Shown one piece after another: positions 8,349 through 16,359 of a stretch of 21,096 bases of DNA (positions are counted from its first letter, which is position 1; each line of letters opens with the position of its first letter). The notes under the pieces were generated by a model. It was given only the letters and a program-made list of their open reading frames with translations, was not told where the DNA came from and made no database searches. The position numbers and the translations under genes are program-made. Source of the DNA: TTA-H9 sp002071415 (GTDB lineage Bacteria > Bacteroidota > Bacteroidia > Bacteroidales > TTA-H9); contig DAONSX010000043.1 of assembly GCA_035411425.1 (NCBI GenBank), positions 1 to 21,096 on the forward strand, in the 5' to 3' direction.

Positions 8349-10070
8349 ATGAAAAAGATTTTCAGATTATTACCATTAATGACAGTTGTTTGGGGGCTTG
8401 CGGCTTGCTCCTCCGCCTATCTGGCAAATACTCCTTTCGATGAAGCCTACGATGTACAAAGGAGCAATATTACGTCCCAATCCGCTAAAACTACTCCATC
8501 CATAGCACAAACAACCCCCTCAGCTATTGAATTACAACAACAAAAGAATTCGCTGAATCCTTCGGAAGAGGAAAGCGATTTTTCTTCGGCCGAGCAACAA
8601 TATTCCACTCGAATTGCTGAAGGCGGTGAAATCGTTTCTCCTCCCGACCGTATTCTCTATAATGAATATTATGATGAAAACGATGAATTCGACTTCGACG
8701 ACTATTACGACTATGCTTATAGCGTTAGAATAAAGCGTTTCCATCGCCCTGTCTATGGCGCAGGTTATTATGATGATTGTTATACGAATTTATACTGGTA
8801 TACTTACGATCCCTGGGTTTGGGGAATGAGTGTATATCTTGGATATGACTGGTGGTGGTGGGATTGGTATGGAGGCCCTTATTTCTCTCTGGGATATAAC
8901 TGGGGCTGGGGCAGTATAAACTGGCATTGGGGATTCCCCTATTCGGGCTGGTATTATTATCCACACTTCTTTTACCATTATCCATGGTATCCCTGGTATT
9001 ATGGATGGGGAGCTTACCCTTATTACATTGGTTGGTGGAATGGTTTCTGGTTTGGACATTATTACAACAGCCACGACCCCAACTCCTACTATTATGGTCG
9101 CAGAGTTTCCCGTCACGAAACTAACGGTGCGGCAAGCGGTGGAACCTTCGGCGAATATTACGAGAATTACGTAAACAATCAAAGAAGAGGAGGCCAAGGC
9201 ACTAATGGAGTGACTCAGCCATCGGGCCAGGGATCGGAATCTTCACTGACTCAAAGAAGAATTCAAGCTGCGGGAGTTAATCAGCAGGCTGTAAAGGATA
9301 AACCAGGCGAAGAAAAAAATCTGACGCAAGGAACGTTGAATGAACGTCGTATTTCGGCGAGTGAATCAACTCAAGTAACACCTAAAACCGATCAACCCGC
9401 TGTAACACCTGCACGCATTCGTTCGGGCGAAGAAAATCTTGCAGCACCTAAACCATCCAATGAACAAAGCGAAGGAAATGTTTCGAATCGAAGAATCTCA
9501 GGAAACGTGAATCAGACCGCTGAACAAAGTCAGACCCAGGATTCTCGCTTGCGTCAAACTCAGGAAAATTATGCAAAACCTCAAGCTTCACCTGCCAACC
9601 CACAACAATACGATTACAATCGTTATCGTAGAACTTCGCCTGCCACGAATCCAGAACAACTTGCCCGTCCTAAGACTCAAGGAAATCAAAATGACAGACC
9701 TGTTCGCACCTATACCCCCCCTACTTATTCACGCCCAAGAAGTAGTAACGAATATACAACTCCCCGACGCATTACCATACCCCAACAAAGTGAGCAACCT
9801 TCACAAATGAATCAGGGAGTTAAACGTGAAACCCAAAAGTCTTCTGAGAGGAATAAAAGCTATACCCCTCCTTCCAGCAGTCGGCCTAATTATTCTGTCC
9901 CTTCCAGTTCTAATTCTCACCAGAATAATTCCAGCAGGCCGTCCTATAACAGCTCATCTTCACAGGAACGTCACTCTTCTTCCTCATTCAGTTCGCCTTC
10001 CCGATCGAGCTCCAATAGTGGAGGAGGATCATCCTCCTCATCGAGAAGTGGTAGTGGCCGAAGAAGATAA
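8349..10070 (+). CDS. Tyr/Trp-rich, Gln/Ser-rich low-complexity lipoprotein
   Basis: From the ATG at 8349 the protein has 573 residues; an ATG at 8322 would add nine. Residues 1-20 are a lipoprotein signal peptide with lipobox LAAC (Cys20). A Gln/Ser/Glu-rich linker (to about 100) leads to an acidic stretch (DENDEFDFDD). Next comes an extraordinary aromatic segment at about 118-250, with roughly 33 Tyr and 19 Trp in 134 residues, including WWWW. The rest is disordered-looking: a degenerate repeat centred on R-R-I (QRRIQ, ERRIS, ARIRS, NRRIS, PRRIT) at about 20-30 residue spacing, then Pro/Tyr/Arg-rich sequence, then a Ser-rich tail ending GSGRRR. I recognise no enzyme domain. It is followed after 88 bp by a FadL-like porin gene, so a role at the outer membrane with that protein is plausible inference. 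A cell-surface or matrix role cannot be shown from sequence. Confidence 0.85.
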   Translation: MKKIFRLLPLMTVVWGLAACSSAYLANTPFDEAYDVQRSNITSQSAKTTPSIAQTTPSAIELQQQKNSLNPSEEESDFSSAEQQYSTRIAEGGEIVSPPDRILYNEYYDENDEFDFDDYYDYAYSVRIKRFHRPVYGAGYYDDCYTNLYWYTYDPWVWGMSVYLGYDWWWWDWYGGPYFSLGYNWGWGSINWHWGFPYSGWYYYPHFFYHYPWYPWYYGWGAYPYYIGWWNGFWFGHYYNSHDPNSYYYGRRVSRHETNGAASGGTFGEYYENYVNNQRRGGQGTNGVTQPSGQGSESSLTQRRIQAAGVNQQAVKDKPGEEKNLTQGTLNERRISASESTQVTPKTDQPAVTPARIRSGEENLAAPKPSNEQSEGNVSNRRISGNVNQTAEQSQTQDSRLRQTQENYAKPQASPANPQQYDYNRYRRTSPATNPEQLARPKTQGNQNDRPVRTYTPPTYSRPRSSNEYTTPRRITIPQQSEQPSQMNQGVKRETQKSSERNKSYTPPSSSRPNYSVPSSSNSHQNNSSRPSYNSSSSQERHSSSSFSSPSRSSSNSGGGSSSSSRSGSGRRR

Positions 10071-10158
10071 TCAAATCGAAATAACCTCATAAAATCGTAT
10101 AAAAGAATTTTTTTTACCATTCGCAAATTCATTCAAACCATATAAAAAAGAATAGTCT

Positions 10159-11604
10159 ATGAGAAAAATAAGTTTGATGGGAATATTACTGTTTGCCACA
10201 GTGATGGTTTTTGCACAGAATGCTACGGACGCTTTGCGTTATTCATCGGTCAATTATTTTGGTACTACCCGTTTCATGACGATGGGTGGCGCATTTGGAG
10301 CGGTTGGAGCCGATTTTTCGGTGTTGAGCACCAATCCCGCAGGCTTAGGTTTATACAAAAGCTCCGAAGTATGTTTTACTCCCTTGATTTATCACGGGCA
10401 AACCAAATCGAGTTTCTGGGCTAATAAGGCCGAAGATGACAGATATAATTTTGCCTTCAGCAATATGGGAGCCGTGTTGACATTCGAATTTCCCAGTCAA
10501 CTCGAAACCCCAAGCTGGCGCTATGTTCAGTTTGGATTTGGGGTGAATCGACTGCTCGATTTTCATAACCGTATCATGGTGGAAGGATTTAACAATGATA
10601 ATTCCCTTCTGACAGGTTATGTAGAGTATGCCAATCGATATGGTATTGGAAAAAACAGTCCGGAAGAACTCGCTGAAAGAGCTAACCTGATTTTTTATGA
10701 TGAAGCTACCAATCGCTATTATTGCGATATGCCCGACGGAGGTGTTCTGCAACGCAAATCCATCAGTACCGAAGGTTCGATGAACGAAGTAGTGTTGTCG
10801 GCTGCAGCTAACTATTCCGATAAACTCTATGTAGGATTGACCTTTGGTTTTCCTTATTTCCGCTATTATGAATCATCGCTTTATTCGGAAAACGATGTGG
10901 AAAACAGGAATGAATTTTTTCGTTCCTTTACTTTGAGGCAGCAATTGGAAACCACCAGTACTGGCTTTAATCTGAAGGCTGGTGTCATCGTCCGGCCCGT
11001 CGATTGGCTGCGCCTCGGTGTGGCTTATCATTCACCCATGTTCTTTACCGATATGAACGACGTATGGGATAGCTACATTGAATCTTATTTCGATAAAGAG
11101 GTTCCCAATAAATCGGTAGGATCTCCCTTGGGCGAATTCGAATACGAGCTCATTACACCCATGAAAGTGATTGGATCGGTTGCATTTCAGGTGGGTAAGA
11201 TCGGATTGATTAGTGCCGATTACCAATTCGTCGATTATCGGGATGCTCGCTTCCATCCCACCGGCGAATTTGCTGATATCAACGATATTATCCAATCTAG
11301 CTACTCTACCCAAAATATAATTAGAGTGGGAACGGAATGGCGTTTTGGACCCTTTAGCGTAAGAGGAGGCTATGGCTTTTATAGTAGCCCATTCAACAAT
11401 AACATCAACGACGGAGAAAGAAAATCAGGTTCTTTGGGAGTTGGTTACCGATCAGATAACTTCTTCGTTGACCTTGGCTTTGTACAGACCAAATCTTCCG
11501 AAAAATACTTTCTCTACGATCCTATGAATGGAGACCCCTTACCAGCAGCAAATACTGACTTTACATGGAATAGCCTCCTGATGACCCTCGGATTCAAGTT
11601 CTAA
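10159..11604 (+). CDS. FadL/OmpP1-type outer-membrane transport protein ('hemin receptor' annotation in Bacteroidales)
   Basis: This 481-residue protein starts with a signal peptide (MRKISLMGILLFATVMVFAQ). The N-terminal segment YFGTTRFMTMGGAFGAVGAD followed by LSTNPAGLGLY (about residues 33-66) is the signature of the OMPP1/FadL/TodX family in Bacteroidetes, where the N-terminus plugs the barrel. The rest alternates short amphipathic strands and acidic loops and ends in aromatic Phe (LGFKF), as expected for a BAM substrate. Family members transport hydrophobic compounds across the outer membrane. The 'hemin receptor' label sometimes attached to Bacteroidales members is not supported by any motif here. 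The gene follows the aromatic lipoprotein on the same strand, without a visible promoter in the 88-bp gap, and is closed by a strong terminator. Confidence 0.87.
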   Translation: MRKISLMGILLFATVMVFAQNATDALRYSSVNYFGTTRFMTMGGAFGAVGADFSVLSTNPAGLGLYKSSEVCFTPLIYHGQTKSSFWANKAEDDRYNFAFSNMGAVLTFEFPSQLETPSWRYVQFGFGVNRLLDFHNRIMVEGFNNDNSLLTGYVEYANRYGIGKNSPEELAERANLIFYDEATNRYYCDMPDGGVLQRKSISTEGSMNEVVLSAAANYSDKLYVGLTFGFPYFRYYESSLYSENDVENRNEFFRSFTLRQQLETTSTGFNLKAGVIVRPVDWLRLGVAYHSPMFFTDMNDVWDSYIESYFDKEVPNKSVGSPLGEFEYELITPMKVIGSVAFQVGKIGLISADYQFVDYRDARFHPTGEFADINDIIQSSYSTQNIIRVGTEWRFGPFSVRGGYGFYSSPFNNNINDGERKSGSLGVGYRSDNFFVDLGFVQTKSSEKYFLYDPMNGDPLPAANTDFTWNSLLMTLGFKF

Positions 11605-11629
11605 ATCAGGTTTTTGGTTCATCTATCAG

Positions 11630-11670
11630 AAGCTGTATCTGCCATAAATGAAGATACAGCTTTTCTTTTT
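11630..11670 (+). terminator. Intrinsic terminator after the FadL-like gene
   Basis: AAGCTGTATCT (11630-11640) and AGATACAGCTT (11652-11662) form a perfect 11-bp stem with an 11-nt loop, followed by TTCTTTTT. It sits between convergent genes, 25 nt after the porin stop. The A-rich left flank may also let it work for the opposite strand. Confidence 0.85.
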
Positions 11671-11672
11671 GA

Positions 11673-12050
11673 TCAGCGGGCAGCAATACATTCAATCTCG
11701 ACGAGCACTCCTAAGGGCAGCTTAACTACTCCATAAGCCGCTCTGGCTGGAGGATCGGTTGTAAAATATTGAGCGTAAACTTCGTTCATCTCCCCAAAAT
11801 GTTCCATGTTGCTTAAAAGACAAGTACATTTTACCACATCCTTATAATCCAAGCTCGCCTCTTTTAAAATGGCGCCTATGTTTCTCATGACCTGATGAGT
11901 TTGTTCTTTAATCCCTCCTTCTACTAACTGTCCCCTGGAAGAATCAATAGGTATTTGACCTGAAATAAATAGGAAGCCATTCGCTTCGTTGGCCTGACTA
12001 TAAGGACCTATAGCTTTGGGCGCTTCTTTAGATGAAATTATCCTTTTCAT
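11673..12050 (-). CDS. ridA: RidA family enamine/imine deaminase
   Basis: This 125-residue cytoplasmic protein has the full-length YjgF/YER057c/UK114 (RidA) fold sequence. Conserved features are AIGPYSQA with Tyr17, FISGQIP at about 28-34, PARAAYGVVKLP with the catalytic Arg103, and VEIECIA with Glu118. These residues correspond to the active site of E. coli RidA, which hydrolyses reactive enamine/imine intermediates made by PLP enzymes such as threonine dehydratase. The trimeric family form is usually 120-130 residues, so the gene is complete. It is convergent with the FadL-like gene and lies 129 bp downstream of the GT-C gene on the same strand. I could not find a clear promoter in that gap, so co-transcription is possible. 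The exact physiological substrate is not deducible. Confidence 0.93.
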   Translation of the reverse strand: MKRIISSKEAPKAIGPYSQANEANGFLFISGQIPIDSSRGQLVEGGIKEQTHQVMRNIGAILKEASLDYKDVVKCTCLLSNMEHFGEMNEVYAQYFTTDPPARAAYGVVKLPLGVLVEIECIAAR

Positions 12051-12179
12051 TGTCTATATAAAATTTATTGGTGTATTTGTGAAAATATGATGATGAATTT
12101 TAATAAAGCTAATGAAACGCATAAAAATAAAAACATAATCTGATTTTAGGAAAAGGCGAATCGAAATTTAAATCTTCAA

Positions 12180-14117
12180 TCATTCTACATGGATTTTATC
12201 TTCATTTTTAGGCAAGATGATGCTAACATTATCAATAAATGCAGTTTCATTAGGATTAGTTTTCCAAAAATAAATCTTTAAATGCCCGTCGGGTAGGAAT
12301 TTTTTCAGGCTAACTTTCCCTTGAATTGGCTTCCAGTTGTCTTTTTGTATGGATAAAGTATCAGGGAAAAGCGGTAGATAAAGCTGGTGGTTGTCTTTGG
12401 TAGCATGAATAACCAAGCGGGTTGTATTTATTGAATTCGAAGAAGTTTCTTTCAGCCATGCTTTTATTTCGATTATGGCAAGCGAATCCTGAAAGGGAAT
12501 GGAGCTACAAGAGGTATTTAATATTTCTGTAAATTCATCGGAAGATTCCATCTTCAAAGAAAATTCACCTTCGAAGGATTCTTCTTGGGAATGCCATTTA
12601 TCAAAGGCGTCATGACCTTCGAAGCCGAGCCGCATAAAAAATATTTGGCCACTATTGGTATCGAAAAACACGGGAAATTGTGTTTGTGAAGTTTTTTCAA
12701 AAAGATATACCTTGAAATCATGGCCGCCCAATACTTTGAAAGGTGTTTCGGGTTCGAACGCTTTCAGGAGTTTAAAAGAGGAATCGGTAAGAATATTTTC
12801 CAAGGGAGTGCCTCCTTCGTTAGGGCCAAAATGGGCATCCCAAGCAAGCAATGCTCCTACAGGGATTTGATCGGGTTTGATGGAAGTGAAATGTATCATC
12901 ATTTTCCCTTCATCATCATTCATGGGATCTTTGTTAAGAAACAACGCAAATAAATTGTGATAATAATATAATTTCTTGTTGGCCAAGCCATTTTCTTTTA
13001 TCCATTCTGCAGCTTCGGCAATTACTTTTTCTTCGGCATAGGGACGAATAGGATAAGGATAAACCAATGTGGTGCGCACTAAGAGAATTAATACTAAAAC
13101 CGCTGTAATAGCAGGAGGAATTTTAAATTTTTTGAGATAATTGATTAGTAGAGTATATCCTGCATGGCTAATAATGGAGGCAGCTGGCAAGACGGCCGCA
13201 ATAACCCTGATTAACCCCAGACTATTACCCTTGCCCGACCACCATGAATAACTATGAGCTGCGTAATATATCAAGAAGCTTCCAGCTGTTATAATATAAA
13301 CCCCTAAGTGATTCTCACCTAAATAAAGTTCTCCCTTCTTCTTTATAATTTGAAGTCCCCATCCTATCAATCCTAACAAGAATAATGACGCCATCAGGTA
13401 CCCCTGTATTTTGTCAGTATGGCGAATGAAATGAAGTAAACTGCCTTTGCCATAAATTTCTGTGGCACCCGACTGGTAAGGATTTTTATGATAGATCCAC
13501 AGAAAATCCTTGAAAAGAAAATATCCGATGCAGCTAAAAATAAGATAACCGGTCAAAAGAAGAAGGATATGAGGATATTTTCTATCGACTAAAAATGCTA
13601 TAGCAACTACGGGTAGAATAACAAAGGCTTCGAGCCGTATAAAAGGAAGCAAACTGAACAAAATGGCCGAAAGAATATATTTTTTACTTATGTATGTATA
13701 AATACCCGCCATTAAAAACATGGCCATAGCGAGTTCGGTGAGAGGAGAGAATATTTGATTGAAGTACAATGGTGTAAGAATAATGAACGGGATAGCTAAC
13801 CATGGGTGTTGAAATTTCATTTTATCGGCCATCAGGTATCCCAGCCAGGCTGTAATTAAGGCCATTAAAATTGAAAAGATTTTCATGCCCGAATATCCAA
13901 ATTGTGCAAAGGGGGTGGCCAGAAGAGTAAAAAGCGGTCTTCCCCAAAGATCAAGAAGCCACTTGGGATCGCTGGCAGCATGCCTTGCAATAAAATAATG
14001 AGTAAATGAATCTCCCTCTCCCCCAATCCCTGGCGATAAAAATGCTATGAGTAGGATAATGATTGCAAAAATTCCCAACAAAATGGCTGCAAGTATTCGA
14101 TTTTTCTTCTCATGCAT
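12180..14117 (-). CDS. Polytopic GT-C-like membrane glycosyltransferase with C-terminal beta domain
   Basis: This 645-residue protein has about 10-12 hydrophobic segments in its first 350 residues, starting with ILAAILLGIFAIIILLIAFL. An acidic motif in the first extracytoplasmic loop (GGEGDSFTHYFIAR, about residues 32-45) is placed like the catalytic acidic residues of GT-C enzymes (GT39/ArnT/PMT-like), which use lipid-phosphate-linked sugars. Residues from about 355 onward are soluble. The last 150 or so look like a beta-sandwich (FEGEFSLKMESS, IIEIKAWLKE, HLKIYFWK, ETAFIDNVSI) of carbohydrate-binding-module type. It probably modifies a protein or glycan on the periplasmic side. The family placement is by topology and motif position, not by a close match. 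It has its own candidate promoter and is separated from the six-gene cassette by 196 bp. Confidence 0.72.
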   Translation of the reverse strand: MHEKKNRILAAILLGIFAIIILLIAFLSPGIGGEGDSFTHYFIARHAASDPKWLLDLWGRPLFTLLATPFAQFGYSGMKIFSILMALITAWLGYLMADKMKFQHPWLAIPFIILTPLYFNQIFSPLTELAMAMFLMAGIYTYISKKYILSAILFSLLPFIRLEAFVILPVVAIAFLVDRKYPHILLLLTGYLIFSCIGYFLFKDFLWIYHKNPYQSGATEIYGKGSLLHFIRHTDKIQGYLMASLFLLGLIGWGLQIIKKKGELYLGENHLGVYIITAGSFLIYYAAHSYSWWSGKGNSLGLIRVIAAVLPAASIISHAGYTLLINYLKKFKIPPAITAVLVLILLVRTTLVYPYPIRPYAEEKVIAEAAEWIKENGLANKKLYYYHNLFALFLNKDPMNDDEGKMMIHFTSIKPDQIPVGALLAWDAHFGPNEGGTPLENILTDSSFKLLKAFEPETPFKVLGGHDFKVYLFEKTSQTQFPVFFDTNSGQIFFMRLGFEGHDAFDKWHSQEESFEGEFSLKMESSDEFTEILNTSCSSIPFQDSLAIIEIKAWLKETSSNSINTTRLVIHATKDNHQLYLPLFPDTLSIQKDNWKPIQGKVSLKKFLPDGHLKIYFWKTNPNETAFIDNVSIILPKNEDKIHVE

Positions 14118-14138
14118 TTTAGATAGGTTACAGATTTA

Positions 14139-14170
14139 CAAATTTATGAATGTTTCATTAAACCCTAAAA
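14139..14170 (-). promoter_or_regulatory. Candidate promoter of the GT-C gene
   Basis: Minus-strand TAAATTTG (14146-14139) matches the Bacteroidetes -7 element TAnnTTTG exactly. TTTT lies 20 nt upstream (14170-14167), one base from the -33 TTTG. The distance to the ATG at 14117 is about 20 nt, giving a short leader. Confidence 0.5.
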
Positions 14171-14274
14171 ATTCATTTCCTTTCGAAATATCAGACGGTA
14201 TCGATTTTATAAGAGCAGAAGGAGTGGTCGAGAATGGAATTTTCGTCGAATTTCTACATAAAATCTATAAATAA
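14146..14274 (+). CDS. Possible small ORF of 42 residues in an intergenic gap
   Basis: A plus-strand ATG at 14146 opens 42 codons to TAA at 14274, within the 196-bp gap between two minus-strand genes. The peptide starts MNVSLNPKNSFPFEISDG and is mixed in composition, with no repeat, signal peptide or membrane segment. Codon choice looks protein-like to the eye. Against it, the start codon overlaps the -7 element of the GT-C promoter on the other strand, there is no visible promoter or ribosome site, and I recognise no family. It may be chance or a remnant. Confidence 0.2.
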   Translation: MNVSLNPKNSFPFEISDGIDFIRAEGVVENGIFVEFLHKIYK

Positions 14275-14313
14275 ACAGAGGATAAGAAGGAATTTTATTA
14301 ATTTGATTTTCTA

Positions 14314-15606
14314 TTACCAGTCGGTTGTGTAGCTTTGGTTGTAGATGCGGTAGCTCATCAATTCGCCTGTGGCGGAAGATCTGTAGTAAATATAGCCCGA
14401 AACCACGGGAAGGGTCTTCCCTAAAGCCGAGGTTTCATTTATATTAATTGGCTGATTGATGTTCAGTCTTAGATTATGGCTACCTTTCCCCTTGAAATTT
14501 TGTTGGATATTATCGATGATAATAGGAGCCAAGCCTTTCCATTCTAAAACAACTTTCTCGATGGTAAAGGGAGAATCGTATTTTGAATGGATTGTAAGAT
14601 CGAGAATGGATTTGGTAACCATTTCGTTTTCTTTGAGGATGGTTTTAAAATGTAAGGGGTCGCTCACAAAAATAGAGGTTTTGTTAGCGGCTACATCGAA
14701 ATAGAACTGTTTTTGCACATCGGTTGTTCCGAAGCGGTATTTTACGAGGATATTGTTTTCGGGGTCTTCGTAACAATTCTCGTAATCGTATTTAATGATG
14801 ACATTGTCGGCATTATTGATAACTGAACCAATTCTTGCACATTCCGATTTCACGATGGGTTTTTTAGAAGTTGAGATGGGGCGGTTGCCTAAACGGAGGC
14901 AATACTTCAATTCGCCCAATTTGTTTTCCAGTTCTACCAGTTCGATGGAATTCAAAAGTGAGCGATATTGCGATATTCCCAAATTACACTGATCCTGACG
15001 TGCATCCATAAAGTAATCTTTCAGACTGGCCAATTGAGCCATGTTGCCTTCTATTTGTTCCACGGTTTGTACCGAATCGATTTGTTCCAGAAGACTTTCG
15101 AGTTGGAAGGTCAATTTTCTGTCGTACAATCTGAAATCGCTCACCAGTTTTTTGAGTTCGAATTCGGAGAAAGGGTATTTGATGTGATAGATATAAGTGA
15201 TGGTTTTATTAGGTCGTTGAAGCTTTTCCCAATAATATTCTTCGGCCTTCGAGAGTGAAATGCCCTGCAAAAAAGGTACCTTTCCCGATTGAGTGTTGGT
15301 AGTGGAGGCATATTTCTCTAAGAATAAATTCACGTTGTTATTGTAATTGGCTTCTTCTTTATACATGGTGGAAGTTGACTTGACATTTTCGGCAACTGCC
15401 GATACGATTTGTTCTTTTATGGAGGTAAGGGCACTTTGTTGGGCAGACTGGATGTCAGCGCCAGTTCCGGAAGCAATGATATAATCTTTTGCAAGTCCAT
15501 TAACCCATTTGGGTTTTTTCCCGCTTTTTTCCAGAACCTTGTCTTGTGCATACGACGAAAAGACCAATAACATCAATGTTGCTCCTAAGAATAGAGTTTT
15601 TTTCAT
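14314..15606 (-). CDS. LPP20-like exported protein with coiled coil (cassette gene 6)
   Basis: Taking the start at 15606, the protein has 430 residues and begins with a clean signal peptide (MKKTLFLGATLMLLVFSSYAQ). Upstream in-frame ATGs at 15630 and 15624 would only add MIMKIQSS. Residues about 30-145 resemble the LPP20 family: KPKWVNGL, IASGTGADIQSAQQSALTSI, and a strand ending TYIYHIKYPF. Residues about 150-240 are charged helices, probably a coiled coil (FQLESLLEQIDSV, LVELENKLGELK). The last 180 or so are beta-rich and of unknown fold. It should be periplasmic or attached to the outer membrane. It is the last of six genes for exported proteins on this strand and lies behind a hairpin terminator at 15662-15696, so it may be expressed at lower level or separately. 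The specific role is unknown. Confidence 0.8.
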   Translation of the reverse strand: MKKTLFLGATLMLLVFSSYAQDKVLEKSGKKPKWVNGLAKDYIIASGTGADIQSAQQSALTSIKEQIVSAVAENVKSTSTMYKEEANYNNNVNLFLEKYASTTNTQSGKVPFLQGISLSKAEEYYWEKLQRPNKTITYIYHIKYPFSEFELKKLVSDFRLYDRKLTFQLESLLEQIDSVQTVEQIEGNMAQLASLKDYFMDARQDQCNLGISQYRSLLNSIELVELENKLGELKYCLRLGNRPISTSKKPIVKSECARIGSVINNADNVIIKYDYENCYEDPENNILVKYRFGTTDVQKQFYFDVAANKTSIFVSDPLHFKTILKENEMVTKSILDLTIHSKYDSPFTIEKVVLEWKGLAPIIIDNIQQNFKGKGSHNLRLNINQPININETSALGKTLPVVSGYIYYRSSATGELMSYRIYNQSYTTDW

Positions 15607-15661
15607 AGAAGATTGAATTTTCATAATCAAACAAATAAAATTTCAAATGATGATGCAAATG

Positions 15662-15696
15662 GAAAATCAGCAACCCGGAATGAGCTGCTGATTTTC
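15662..15696 (-). terminator. Hairpin terminator between cassette genes 5 and 6
   Basis: GAAAATCAGCA (15662-15672) and TGCTGATTTTC (15686-15696) form a perfect 11-bp stem with a 13-nt loop, 15 nt after the stop of the lipoprotein gene. The A and T runs at the base of the stem make it terminator-like in both directions. It would reduce read-through into the last cassette gene. Confidence 0.65.
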
Positions 15697-15711
15697 GGTG
15701 AATGAAATTAT

Positions 15712-16290
15712 TCAGGGACGTTCGCTTTCGAGTTTTTTCATTTCTTCGTTAAAGACTTGTTCGAATTTCATTTTGTCGTAGTCAACCTGAAGTTTTTTAT
15801 CCTTCGAAACTCTATTGGCAATGTTGTTCAGAACCTCATCTTTAGATACCTGCACTGCGGTGAACACTTGAAACTTTCCGTCTTTCATTTGGGTGGTTTT
15901 GTAGCAAGCAACCTCCACATTGTTCAATTGCTGATTAACTACTTCGCGGGTGAGTTGTTCGAATTTTTGTTCGAACTCCGAACTTGCATCGAATTGGCGT
16001 TCGTTTACATATCTTTCGGACACGGATTTAAGGGTAGTATTGATGCTTTGGGCTAAATTGGTGTTGGCATCCATTTTGGCTTTGTTGCGTGCAGTACTTA
16101 AATCAATACTGATGCCATTGCCTGTACCCCTGAAGTATTTAGAATCGGTATGAAATTCTTCATCACTGCAAGGAACGATAACTTCCTTACCAAATGTAGA
16201 ATCTACTGTTTTTTTGGAACTCTTGCATCCTGCCAGCGTTACTGCAAAAAGAAATGCACCGGCTACTAAAATCGTACTTTTCATCTTCAT
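15712..16290 (-). CDS. LPP20-like lipoprotein (cassette gene 5)
   Basis: This 192-residue protein has a lipoprotein signal with lipobox LAGC (Cys22); a second in-frame ATG two codons later would also fit. After the Cys come KSSKK, with no acidic surface-export signal, so the protein probably faces the periplasm from the outer membrane. Residues about 50-150 fit the LPP20 pattern: strand YFRGTGNGISI, helix LSTARNKAKMDANTNLAQSI (residues 64-83), a long amphipathic helix, then NVEVACYKT and the strand FQVFTAVQVSKDEV. The C-terminus is a charged helix. LPP20-domain lipoproteins include Vibrio FlgP, which builds an outer-membrane-associated ring. No flagellar gene is present here, so the comparison is structural only. 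It lies 69 bp behind the TPR-like gene and is followed by a hairpin terminator. Confidence 0.83.
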   Translation of the reverse strand: MKMKSTILVAGAFLFAVTLAGCKSSKKTVDSTFGKEVIVPCSDEEFHTDSKYFRGTGNGISIDLSTARNKAKMDANTNLAQSINTTLKSVSERYVNERQFDASSEFEQKFEQLTREVVNQQLNNVEVACYKTTQMKDGKFQVFTAVQVSKDEVLNNIANRVSKDKKLQVDYDKMKFEQVFNEEMKKLESERP

Positions 16291-16359
16291 AGTTGTTAAG
16301 TTTAATTTGAAATGTTGGTTGATAAATTAATTGATTTATTTAATAAAGGTTTATTAAGG

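Noticed and set aside
8725..9197. Two overlapping minus-strand frames opposite the aromatic lipoprotein
   Set aside because: The TAT/TGG/TAC-rich coding of the Tyr/Trp segment removes stops on the other strand. Their composition is an echo of that bias.
9880..10067. Ser-rich repetitive DNA that could be read as a tandem repeat array or CRISPR
   Set aside because: Units are irregular TCC/AGC/TCA serine codons inside an open frame, with no uniform repeat or spacer length.
16300..16356. AT-only hairpins (ATAAAT/ATTTAT and AATAAA/TTTATT) between cassette genes 4 and 5
   Set aside because: Stems contain only A-T pairs and are too weak to call a terminator.
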